DNA of 64,000 nt, taken from contig CP133595.1 in NCBI GenBank assembly GCA_031200235.1, positions 310,001-374,000 of the forward strand. The letters run 5' to 3'. Below the pieces are notes generated by a model, which was given only the letters and a program-made list of their open reading frames with translations, was not told the DNA's origin and ran no database searches. Shown in pieces: positions 49,571 to 57,523 of the stretch (positions are counted from its first letter, which is position 1; every line of letters begins with the position of its first letter). This stretch comes from Cuniculiplasma divulgatum (lineage in GTDB: Archaea; Thermoplasmatota; Thermoplasmata; Thermoplasmatales; Thermoplasmataceae). The translations under genes and the position numbers were made by a program.

Positions 49571-51235
49571 GTGATTCTCCTGAATCTGGAAGAGGAAATC
49601 AGAAAACAGGCAATAAGGAATGCCTTTCAGCATGACGGGAAGGCAAACGCCGGTTCAGTAATAAGCAAGATCCTGGGTGAATTCCCGGAATACAGGAAAA
49701 ACGCTGGAGAACTGGCAAGGCTGGTCAATGCAGAGCTGGAGAAAATCAACGGCATGTCTCCAGATGAGATAACTGCAATAGTGCACAGGGAATTCCCGGA
49801 GTTTGAGGTAAGGGAAAAGAAGGTACAGGTTCACAGCCTCCCGGAACTGAGGAATGTGAATGGGCCTGTTGTCATGAGAATGGCTCCCTCCCCGTCAGGA
49901 CCACTGCATATCGGCCACTCAAGGATGGCAATTCTCAATGACGAGTACGTCAAGAGATATGGTGGTAAACTCATACTGAGAATTGAGGATACAAACCCTG
50001 CCAACATAGACCCCATAGCATATGAACAGATTCCCAGGGACCTTGAATGGCTGGGAGTCACAGTTCACCAGATCGCAATCCAGTCAGACAGGATGGAATT
50101 GTATTACGAACAGGCAAGATCACTTATTGCTGCGGGCCATGCCTATGTTTGCTCATGCGTACCGGAGGATTTCAAGCGCAAGCTTTCTGCTTCCATTGCA
50201 TGCCCCCACAGGGAAACAACTCCGGATGAGAACCTGGAAGGATTCCAGAAGATGGTTGACGGAACGTTCTCTCAGGGAGAAGCGGTCCTTATTATAAAGA
50301 CGGATCTGAGTCACCCCAATCCATCCGTCAGGGACTGGATTGCCTTCAGGATCAGCGATGCTGTTCATCCCAGGCACGGAAGGGAATACCACGCCTACCC
50401 CATGATGAACTTCAGCGTGGCAGTGGATGATCATCTGCTTGGGTTGACCCACGTTATCCGAGGCAAGGATCATATCAATAATACAGAGAAACAGAAATAC
50501 ATATTCAGCTATAACAACTGGAAACTCCCTGAATACTACCATTACGGCCTTGTGGACTTTCCAGGGGTGATTCTCAAGACCTCCATTATAAAAAAGGGAC
50601 TTGCAGAGGGCAAATATTCGGGTTGGGATGACATAAGGCTGGGAACCCTGCTGGCCTTCAGGAAGAGGGGTTTTTCGCCTGAAACGTTCAGGAAATACTG
50701 GGTCCAGTCCGGAATGAGGGAGATTGATTCAGAATTTTCCGTGGGAATATTCGATTCCATAAACAAGGATATAATTGATTCGAAGACGCCGCGCTTTTTC
50801 TATGTCCCGAACCCCGTCCGGATTAAAATTGATGGTGGCAAGCAGCTTTCCAGCAAGGCACCGTACCATCCATCTTACCCGGATATGGGATACCGCGTAT
50901 ACTCCCTGGGGGATGATCCATCACTATTCGTGCCTGCCGCTGATTGGAATTCGCTGCCGGATGGTGCGGAACTGCGCCTGAAAGACCTGTGCAACGTGAA
51001 GAAGTCCGGGTCTCTCGCAGAATTTGCAGGAACTGCCATGAAAGACAGAAAGGCAAGGATAATCCAGTGGGTTCCAGATAATGCCAGAGTCTTCACCGTA
51101 AATAAGCCTGATGGGACTCAGGACAAGGGACTCATAGAACCACTTGCCGAAAAATACAAGGGAGTGGCTCAGCTGGAAAGGTATGGATACGTGAATATCG
51201 CATCCGAGCAAACGGGATTCTTCACCCATCCGTAA
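49571..51235 (+). CDS. gltX: Glutamyl-tRNA synthetase (archaeal GlxRS type)
   Basis: The 554-residue protein has the class I motifs HIGHSR and KTSIIKKG and the LRIEDTNP segment, with the C-terminal beta-barrel anticodon domain of archaeal-type GluRS. In archaea this enzyme usually also charges tRNA-Gln with Glu for later amidation. It begins at GTG directly after the stop of the NOG1-like gene. Confidence 0.94.
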   Translation: MILLNLEEEIRKQAIRNAFQHDGKANAGSVISKILGEFPEYRKNAGELARLVNAELEKINGMSPDEITAIVHREFPEFEVREKKVQVHSLPELRNVNGPVVMRMAPSPSGPLHIGHSRMAILNDEYVKRYGGKLILRIEDTNPANIDPIAYEQIPRDLEWLGVTVHQIAIQSDRMELYYEQARSLIAAGHAYVCSCVPEDFKRKLSASIACPHRETTPDENLEGFQKMVDGTFSQGEAVLIIKTDLSHPNPSVRDWIAFRISDAVHPRHGREYHAYPMMNFSVAVDDHLLGLTHVIRGKDHINNTEKQKYIFSYNNWKLPEYYHYGLVDFPGVILKTSIIKKGLAEGKYSGWDDIRLGTLLAFRKRGFSPETFRKYWVQSGMREIDSEFSVGIFDSINKDIIDSKTPRFFYVPNPVRIKIDGGKQLSSKAPYHPSYPDMGYRVYSLGDDPSLFVPAADWNSLPDGAELRLKDLCNVKKSGSLAEFAGTAMKDRKARIIQWVPDNARVFTVNKPDGTQDKGLIEPLAEKYKGVAQLERYGYVNIASEQTGFFTHP

Positions 51236-51244
51236 TACTGATAA

Positions 51245-51496
51245 TCATTCCTGAGGTATTTTCAGGAATGCAGGGAATTTTCTGAGCAGGACGATCTGGC
51301 CTATGGCCTTGATCCACCTGAATGGTATGCTTATGGCGGAACTCATTTCCACAAGTTCAGAATTTGGATGATCAATGTACAGACCGTAGATTTCCTGGGT
51401 TTCAATGTCCAAAATTATATCCGTGACCGTACCGACCAGAACACCTCTATCGGTATAGACTGGCATGTCACGAAGTTCTGTAACCTCTGTTAGCAT
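51245..51496 (-). CDS. PRC-barrel domain protein
   Basis: The 83-residue protein matches the PRC-barrel fold, VYTDRGVLVGTVTDIILD followed by YGLYIDHPN and a hydrophobic C-terminus. Archaeal stand-alone PRC barrels occur with RNA-processing and cell-division factors (CdvA/SepF-type contexts). Its role here is unknown. Confidence 0.83.
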   Translation of the reverse strand: MLTEVTELRDMPVYTDRGVLVGTVTDIILDIETQEIYGLYIDHPNSELVEMSSAISIPFRWIKAIGQIVLLRKFPAFLKIPQE

Positions 51497-51538
51497 TCAA
51501 CTGACTAAAGGTAAAATGGATATAAATTTTCGCCGGAT

Positions 51539-52105
51539 TCACTTTTTGCAGGACTCAGCAAAATTTTTCATGAGTTCCTTTCCAAACTGTGTGTTGTCAA
51601 CTTCAGGATGGAATTGAACACCATATATGGGCCTGTTCCTGTGCTCGAATGCCTGAATGCTGCAGGTCTTTGACGATGCCAGGACCTCGAAATCCCCGGT
51701 CAGGCTCTTGACCTCATCGTTATGATTTTCCCAGGCAGTTATCCGTTCCGGGATTCCAGTAAAAATTCGGTCAACCTTGCTGAATACAACCTCAGTCCTT
51801 CCGAATTCAGGATGCACCCCCGGCCCAACCTCACCTCCGAAATGCAGGGCAATAAACTGGGCTCCAACACAGATGCCAAGGATCGGGTAAGAATGATCAT
51901 CGATAAATTTTCCCACGTTTCCAAGCTTGTCCAGCTCAGAGACTATGCTGGGGGCCCCGCCGGAAAGCACCAGCCCATCAATTCCATCAAGTTCGTGTGA
52001 ATCCACAGTGTTTGGAACGATCCTGCTCTCAACACCCAGATCTCTGAGAACGCGGTATTCGCGGTGGGTCCACTGCCCACCGTTGTCCACAACGAATATC
52101 TTCAT
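51539..52105 (-). CDS. guaAA: GMP synthase, glutamine amidotransferase subunit
   Basis: The 188-residue protein is a class I glutamine amidotransferase with nucleophile Cys79 in LGICVGAQF, and the His-Glu pair in QFHPEVD. In archaea the glutaminase and synthetase are separate proteins; this is the glutaminase, which supplies ammonia for GMP synthesis. It lies behind the TFB gene on the same strand. Confidence 0.93.
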   Translation of the reverse strand: MKIFVVDNGGQWTHREYRVLRDLGVESRIVPNTVDSHELDGIDGLVLSGGAPSIVSELDKLGNVGKFIDDHSYPILGICVGAQFIALHFGGEVGPGVHPEFGRTEVVFSKVDRIFTGIPERITAWENHNDEVKSLTGDFEVLASSKTCSIQAFEHRNRPIYGVQFHPEVDNTQFGKELMKNFAESCKK

Positions 52106-52111
52106 CCGAGA

Positions 52112-53044
52112 TTATTCCATTCCAGGTATTCCCAGGGATTTACTGATCTCCTTGTACCTGTTTCTGATTGTTACCTCAGTAACACCGGAAACACGTGCAA
52201 TTTCTTTCTGGGTTCTTGGTTTGCCTACCATGACAGATGCGATGTATATGGAGGCTGCTGCCACACCGGTTGGTCCTTTCCCGGAGGAAATTCCAAGTTC
52301 AATCGATCTCCTTACTATGTCCTCGCTCACGATGATTGCCTGCTTGTCCAGATCAAGTTTGCTGCAGAACTGGGCAACGTATGAGTAAGGCGTTGTGGGC
52401 TTAAGATTCAGGCTAAGCTCCTTGGCCAGATGCCGGTAAGCCTTTCCTATCTTCTTCTTGTTCACCTCAGATGCCTTGGAAATTTCATCCAGTGTCCTGG
52501 GAAGATTGACCATTCTGCATGCTGCATAAATGGATGCGCAGACTATGCTCTCTATGCTTCTTCCCCTGATAAGGTTCTTCTCCACAGCCCTTCTGTATAT
52601 GAGCGCAGCAGTTTCCTTGATATCCTTTGGAATTCCCAGCTTTGCACCGTTGTCATTGAGCATCTGAAGTGCCAGTGACAGGTTCCTTTCGGCAGCGTTG
52701 CTTACTCTTATCCTCTGGTGCCACTTTCTGACCCGATATATCTGTGCGCGATTTTTGTGCGGAATCCGCTTACCATAATAGTCCTTATTGGACCATGATA
52801 TCTCAGTTGCCAACCCTTTGTCGTGGCTCAAAAAAGTCATGGGCGATCCAGTTCTTGCCCTTCTGTCATCCTGTTCGGAATCAAATGCGCGCCATTCAGG
52901 CCCCTGATCAATAAAAGAGTCCTCAATGACCATTCCACAATCGCTGCAAATAAGCTCTCCCCGCTCGTAGTCCCTAATAAGATGCTCGGAACCGCATTCC
53001 TGGCATTTCTTGGTTACTTCCTGATCTATGTTTGAACCCATCAT
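52112..53044 (-). CDS. tfb: Transcription initiation factor B (TFB), first copy
   Basis: The 310-residue protein has an N-terminal zinc ribbon (CQECGS and CSDCGM), the conserved B-finger region ([10 protein letters not shown]) and two cyclin-like repeats ending in a helix-turn-helix ([20 protein letters not shown]). TFB bridges TBP-bound DNA and RNA polymerase. A second TFB gene diverges from the same intergenic region. A TATA-like TATTTAATA lies about 20 bp upstream. Confidence 0.96.
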   Translation of the reverse strand: MMGSNIDQEVTKKCQECGSEHLIRDYERGELICSDCGMVIEDSFIDQGPEWRAFDSEQDDRRARTGSPMTFLSHDKGLATEISWSNKDYYGKRIPHKNRAQIYRVRKWHQRIRVSNAAERNLSLALQMLNDNGAKLGIPKDIKETAALIYRRAVEKNLIRGRSIESIVCASIYAACRMVNLPRTLDEISKASEVNKKKIGKAYRHLAKELSLNLKPTTPYSYVAQFCSKLDLDKQAIIVSEDIVRRSIELGISSGKGPTGVAAASIYIASVMVGKPRTQKEIARVSGVTEVTIRNRYKEISKSLGIPGME

Positions 53045-53060
53045 AACACCCGCAGATAAT

Positions 53061-53070
53061 TATTAAATAC
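53061..53070 (-). promoter_or_regulatory. TATA-like box of the first TFB gene
   Basis: The minus strand reads GTATTTAATA, about 20 bp upstream of the ATG at 53044. It points to a leaderless transcript. Confidence 0.45.
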
Positions 53071-53282
53071 GACATAGGAGCGGATATTAAATCTTTTCTA
53101 TTTGTACTATATTAATATTTCACTGACAAATTTTGATCAGACTTTAAATAGTATGTTATGCATCATACGACAAATTTGCAAATAACATCAAGATATATAT
53201 TATCCTCAGGAGCCAGATTGCCACGGATAGAATATCAATGCTTTAATATGATCAAAACTCTTTTTAATAACTTTACGTTACA

Positions 53283-53290
53283 TTTATATA
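53283..53290 (+). promoter_or_regulatory. TATA box of gar1-tfb
   Basis: TTTATATA lies 25-32 bp before the gar1 ATG. This is the textbook distance for an archaeal TATA box with a leaderless transcript. Confidence 0.6.
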
Positions 53291-53314
53291 CTTTGTTATC
53301 ATTATCATGTTTAC

Positions 53315-53527
53315 ATGGAAGTCGGAGTGGAAATTGTTCACAGGCTGAACAAGCAGATGGTGGTACGGATCTCTGATTGCCTTAAGATTAGGGCAAAGGT
53401 AGTGAATGAGAACGGAAAGGTGGTGGGACGTGTTACGAGAGTATTCGGGCCTGTGAAGGCGCCCTACGCACTGCTCAGTATGAATGAAACCTATCCTGAA
53501 CAGGAAAAGTTCAGGGTTGTATGTTAA
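53315..53527 (+). CDS. gar1: H/ACA ribonucleoprotein subunit Gar1
   Basis: The 70-residue protein has the small beta-barrel of archaeal Gar1 ([20 protein letters not shown] and [13 protein letters not shown]). Gar1 is part of the H/ACA RNP that makes pseudouridine in rRNA and binds Cbf5. Its gene often precedes tfb in euryarchaea, as here. A TATA box fits its start. Confidence 0.9.
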   Translation: MEVGVEIVHRLNKQMVVRISDCLKIRAKVVNENGKVVGRVTRVFGPVKAPYALLSMNETYPEQEKFRVVC

Positions 53528-53541
53528 AAGGAGGAATTAAG

Positions 53542-54483
53542 ATGGAAAATGCACCTGAAAAAAAGAAAAGAATAGAGGAGATAGAAAAGTGCCCTGAATG
53601 CGGGTCAACCCAGTTAGTAAGAGATTATGAAAGGGGTGAACTCATTTGCAATAACTGTGGCCTTGTCATAGATGAAAGCTTCATAGACCAGGGACCCGAG
53701 TGGAGGGCGTTCGATTCCGAGCAGAACGATTCCAGAGCGAGAACCGGGTCTCCCATGACCTTCACAATTCACGACAAGGGTCTCTCCACAGATATTTCAT
53801 GGAAGAACAAGGATTCCTATGGAAAGTCCATACCAACAAGAAACAGAGCCCAGCTGTACAGGCTGAGAAAGTGGCAGAAGAGAATCAAGGTTTCAAACGC
53901 CGCAGAGAGAAATCTTTCACAGGCACTGCAGGAACTGGAGAGAATGGCATCAAACCTGAGCATACCAAATGATGTCAGAGAAACAGCAGCTGTAATCTAC
54001 AGGAAAGCTGTCAAGCAGAACATGATAAGGGGCCGGAGCATTGAAGGTGTTGTGGCAGGTTCTATCTACGCTGCTTGCAGGATCACAAATGTGCCCAGGA
54101 CTCTTGATGAAATCGCCTCTGTTACCAGAGTGAAGAAGAAAGAGATAGGGAGAACGTACCGTATCATGAGCAGGTACCTGAAACTGAACATAATGCCATC
54201 AAAGCCAGATGATTATGTGAACAGGTTCTGCAGCAAGCTCAAGCTTTCAATGGAAGCCAGGAAGAAAGCCACGGAAATACTAAAAATGGCCGAGGATAAC
54301 GACCTGACATCCGGAAAGGGTCCAACAGGAGTTGCGGCTGCAGCAATCTACATTGCATCTCTTCTTACACAGGAAAGACGCACCCAGAGAGCTGTTGCAG
54401 AGGTCGCGGGAGTCACTGAAGTTACCATAAGGAACAGGTACAAAGAGCTGACAGAAAAGCTTGCTCTTGATGTTGAGCAGTAA
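53542..54483 (+). CDS. tfb: Transcription initiation factor B (TFB), second copy
   Basis: From ATG 53542 the product has 313 residues, with zinc ribbon (CPECGS and CNNCGL), B-finger ([10 protein letters not shown]) and two cyclin repeats with a C-terminal helix-turn-helix ([19 protein letters not shown]). The start follows an AAAGGAGG site, and a start at 53521 would overlap gar1. The two paralogs are very similar in the B-finger but differ across the cyclin repeats, so they may serve different promoters. Confidence 0.96.
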   Translation: MENAPEKKKRIEEIEKCPECGSTQLVRDYERGELICNNCGLVIDESFIDQGPEWRAFDSEQNDSRARTGSPMTFTIHDKGLSTDISWKNKDSYGKSIPTRNRAQLYRLRKWQKRIKVSNAAERNLSQALQELERMASNLSIPNDVRETAAVIYRKAVKQNMIRGRSIEGVVAGSIYAACRITNVPRTLDEIASVTRVKKKEIGRTYRIMSRYLKLNIMPSKPDDYVNRFCSKLKLSMEARKKATEILKMAEDNDLTSGKGPTGVAAAAIYIASLLTQERRTQRAVAEVAGVTEVTIRNRYKELTEKLALDVEQ

Positions 54484-54490
54484 GCTTTCC

Positions 54491-54700
54491 TCACCCTTTT
54501 ATTTTTTCATAGACCTCAAATGATCTGAGCAGATCGTCCACTATACTGTACATTGAGGTCTCCTTTACATTATTAATTTCAATGTTTGCGCAATCATCAG
54601 TGCAGTCTATGCATATTCTGCTGTCATTATCTGGCTCCAGCACCATTTTCAGGGATTTACAGTCAAGCGATTGGGAGCAAATGGTCAGATCTATCTTCAT
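54491..54700 (-). CDS. 69-residue protein, possibly KEOPS Pcc1-like
   Basis: The product has a strand-helix pattern with a hydrophobic core (SLKMVLEPDND, ANIEINNVKETSMYSIVDDL, LLRSFEVYEKI). The layout resembles the Pcc1 subunit of KEOPS, which forms dimers in tRNA t6A synthesis, but the similarity is weak. It converges on the TFB gene with a 7-bp gap. Confidence 0.4.
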   Translation of the reverse strand: MKIDLTICSQSLDCKSLKMVLEPDNDSRICIDCTDDCANIEINNVKETSMYSIVDDLLRSFEVYEKIKG

Positions 54701-54760
54701 TCTTCACGCAATATGAACACGCGAAATAATCTTATTGCCTTTGTCTTTACCCATGGCATT

Positions 54761-54845
54761 GCGGAGGTTGCCGAGTCAGGTCAAAGGCGACAGACTCAAG
54801 ATCTGTTTTCGTAGGGATTCGCCGGTTCGAATCCGGCCCTCCGCA
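54761..54845 (+). tRNA. tRNA-Leu (anticodon CAA)
   Basis: The sequence folds as a class II tRNA with acceptor stem GCGGAGG/CCTCCGC, anticodon arm ACAGA-CTCAAGA-TCTGT, a long variable arm, and T-arm GCCGG-TTCGAAT-CCGGC. The anticodon CAA reads leucine UUG. The discriminator is A. Confidence 0.94.
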
Positions 54846-55270
54846 TTAACGCATCTTGCGCAGATAAATCCATAGCCTGCGGCTTATTGTATTGGGTTTT
54901 TTCCAATATGAACTGTCTGTCCTGGGATTGAATTACACACTTCCTTTTCATCAGAGTTTCCATAGCGTAATCAATGTCTCCCGATTCTGGAGATGGCAAC
55001 CCATATAAGAGGCCATCTTTGCTAACATTGTTAGCTTGGATCACATATTTGTATTCCCATGTCAATTTTCTCTATCTTTCAGCGAAGAAGTACGGGTGAA
55101 GTGGTCCATAATATGAAAACCAAAACCTATACAGTATGGTTGCATGGAATATGAGTTTCGCGGCTTTAGAGCCGCAGATTTAGGATACTTAATCAAAAAA
55201 GTTCAACAATTGACGAATGCATGAATCGTAAATTTTTTAAACTACATTTTTTAACACTCATTAGAGCAAA
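54846..55270. other. Intergenic region after tRNA-Leu
   Basis: This stretch of 425 bp holds no convincing gene. A minus-strand frame of 89 codons runs into the tRNA and is probably not real. At 55160-55175 there is a perfect 6-bp hairpin with a 4-base loop (GCGGCT-TTAG-AGCCGC). An AT-rich promoter-like stretch precedes the small zinc-protein gene. Confidence 0.4.
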
Positions 55271-55285
55271 ATGGAGGTAAGAAAG

Positions 55286-55375
55286 TTGAGTGAAGAAAGA
55301 TATGAATGCAGGATGTGCGGAACTGAGCATAGGTCTGAAATAGAAGCCATACAGTGCGGCTGCGGCTTCGATTAA
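55286..55375 (+). CDS. 29-residue zinc-ribbon-like micro-protein
   Basis: From TTG 55286 the product is SEERYECRMCGTEHRSEIEA-like and ends CGCGFD (with initiator Met, 29 residues). It has a CxxC pair and a second pair CxC, enough to bind one zinc. GGAGGT sits 7 bases before the TTG, which favours it over the in-frame ATG at 55271 (34 residues). Upstream DNA is AT-rich. Function is unknown; such tiny zinc proteins are widespread in archaea. Confidence 0.65.
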   Translation: MSEERYECRMCGTEHRSEIEAIQCGCGFD

Positions 55376-55415
55376 TAATTTTATAAAGATTAAAAATTTA
55401 GGTTTTTAAAACTGT

Positions 55416-56570
55416 TTATCTCTGATCTATTGGAACGTATTTTATATCCAGCTGACCAACATAGTGATCCAGAGGCCTGAAGAGGCGGTTGTTCTGCCAG
55501 TATTCGAAGAGATGCGCAGTCCATCCGACCACCCTGGAGCACGCGAAAACCGGGGTGAAGAGTTCCGATGGAATACCCATGGCTGTATACAGTGGGCCTG
55601 AGAAGAAGTCAATGTTTGGCCATATTCCCTTGGTCTTGCTGAGTTTTTCCTCCATGAGTTTCTCTGCCCTGATTGCTATTTCAAGAAGCTTCTCTATTTT
55701 TGGATCTGTCGTTTTCTGCATGAATGATTTCAGGTAATTGTATACAATTTTCGCCCTAGGGTCGTATGCCTTGTAAACACGGTGGCCGAATCCCATTATT
55801 CTCTGCTTTCCTGCAAGTGCATCTTCAATGTATGTCTCCGTGTTGTCTGGTTCACCTATGGCTCTCATCATATTGAGGGCTGCCTCGTCTGCTCCACCAT
55901 GGAGTGGGCCTCTCAGGGTAGATATGCCTGCAACAACTGCTGCATAGACATCCGCAAGTGTCGAACCGGTGACAAGGGTCGAGAATGTGGATGCGTTGCT
56001 TCCGTGTTCGGCATGTAGTATGAACATCAGGTCAATGAGCTTTGCAGATTCCTTATCCGGTTCAACTCCAGTGAGCATGTACAGGAAATTTGACGAATGC
56101 GAAAGCGTTCTGGAAGGTTTGATGAATGGTTTTCCCTGCCTGTATCTTCCAATCATGGCAACTATGGTTGGCATCTTGGCAGTGAGCTTGATAGCCCTTT
56201 CTATATTTGCATCTGAACCTCGGTCTGCCATATCTGAATCATATGCTGAAATGGCAGAAACACAGGTCCTCAGAACGTCGTTTGGATGTGTCCTGCCTGT
56301 GAAACTTTTAATGATCTCCTCAATGGATTCTGGAACTTCCCGCTCAGAAATCAACCTCTGATTGAAAACATGAAGTTCATCCTTCTTGGGCAAATGCCCG
56401 TAAAGCAGGAGAAAAGCTACCTCTTCATAACTGGACTTGTCTGCCAGTACTTCTATGGGATATCCCCTGTACCAGAGTTTGCCGTTAGCTCCGTCAATTT
56501 TGCAAAGTGTTGTGTCTGCTATGTATATTCCTTCCAAGCCTTTGCTTATTGTGATGTTTTCGTCGGCCAT
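55416..56570 (-). CDS. gltA: Citrate synthase
   Basis: The 384-residue protein has the citrate synthase motifs LHAEHGSNASTFS, the GPLHGGADEAAL loop and GFGHRVYKAYDPRAK, with the catalytic His and Asp residues of the family. It condenses acetyl-CoA and oxaloacetate. Length matches archaeal type I enzymes such as that of Thermoplasma. Methylcitrate synthase activity cannot be excluded. Confidence 0.95.
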   Translation of the reverse strand: MADENITISKGLEGIYIADTTLCKIDGANGKLWYRGYPIEVLADKSSYEEVAFLLLYGHLPKKDELHVFNQRLISEREVPESIEEIIKSFTGRTHPNDVLRTCVSAISAYDSDMADRGSDANIERAIKLTAKMPTIVAMIGRYRQGKPFIKPSRTLSHSSNFLYMLTGVEPDKESAKLIDLMFILHAEHGSNASTFSTLVTGSTLADVYAAVVAGISTLRGPLHGGADEAALNMMRAIGEPDNTETYIEDALAGKQRIMGFGHRVYKAYDPRAKIVYNYLKSFMQKTTDPKIEKLLEIAIRAEKLMEEKLSKTKGIWPNIDFFSGPLYTAMGIPSELFTPVFACSRVVGWTAHLFEYWQNNRLFRPLDHYVGQLDIKYVPIDQR

Positions 56571-56691
56571 GCAAGGTGTATCACTTGAGTATACTTATCT
56601 GTTTAGTTTGATATTATGTAAGGGAAACCTATCTATCCTATGTGCCGAGAAAATAATAAAATATTATTGATCTGGATAATCACAGATTTCT

Positions 56692-57273
56692 TCAGGACGA
56701 CCAGATATTCACGATATCGGAAGAGGACTTTACCATCAGAAGGTTCTTCATATTTGCCAGGGATCTTTCATGTGCTTCCCTGTCAGCAGATGAACTCAGA
56801 TCGTCAACAACAATGGTGTAAAATCCCCTGTTCTGTGAATCCCTTGCACTTGATTCCACTCCTATTTCAGTGGCTATGCCTGCAAAAATAATTGTCTGTA
56901 TGCCGGCGTTCCTCACCATGAGTTCAAAATTTGTCCCGATGAATATGCTTGCTGTGTTCTTGTTAATAACTATATCATCCTTGCCGGGCTTAACTGCAAG
57001 ATCAAGCATTTCCGGAGAAAGCCCACCTGGGAACCTCCTCTGTGAGAGCCTGACACCAGATTCAAACGCTTCCGGCAGCGGAGTGATCTTTGTGAAAAAT
57101 ACAGGAACTCGCGCTGAGTGAGCTGCCCCTATGAATCTTGTTATACCAGGAAGGTACTGTTCCCTGTTGAAGATTCTGCCAACAAGCATGTTCTGGACAT
57201 CCCATATTACAAGGGCAGTGTGAGAAGGATCGATAATCTCGCGGAATTCAGTGAAAACTTTTCTTTCTGTCAT
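56692..57273 (-). CDS. Isochorismatase-like hydrolase without the catalytic cysteine
   Basis: From ATG 57273 the product has 193 residues. The family's catalytic Asp is present (LVIWDVQNM) and Lys is present (FFTKITPL), but at the position of the cysteine nucleophile the sequence reads GIATEIGVESSA, with glycine. Members with cysteine are amidases such as nicotinamidase. Those with glycine, such as EntB and PhzD, cleave vinyl ethers. The substrate here is unknown. Confidence 0.82.
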   Translation of the reverse strand: MTERKVFTEFREIIDPSHTALVIWDVQNMLVGRIFNREQYLPGITRFIGAAHSARVPVFFTKITPLPEAFESGVRLSQRRFPGGLSPEMLDLAVKPGKDDIVINKNTASIFIGTNFELMVRNAGIQTIIFAGIATEIGVESSARDSQNRGFYTIVVDDLSSSADREAHERSLANMKNLLMVKSSSDIVNIWSS

Positions 57274-57523
57274 GACTAAGAATGCGTTCATTATTTATAG
57301 GAATGTTGGAAGCCTGATACATCCGCAAGTTTTAATCCCTTGAAGCAGGTGATCCCGAATCTTATTTTGAAATAAATTGGATACCCATATTTCATGGCAA
57401 AACTTAGAGTTATGTCAATATGACAAGGCAGGCATTCACCGGTGTCGGGAAGTCAGCGTGAGACTTGCTTGCTGGATGGCTGCAGCACTAACAGGCGTAT
57501 GATTCAACATTTCCATACAGCCG

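Noticed and set aside
54796-55065. Minus-strand open frame of 89 codons
   Set aside because: Its C-terminal end (RAGFEPANPYENRS) is the antisense translation of tRNA-Leu, a well-known artefact, and no family is seen in the rest.
57292-57523. Possible H/ACA or C/D RNA in the gap before polX
   Set aside because: Some local pairings (AAGTC/GACTT) occur, but no complete box pattern or two-stem layout could be shown.
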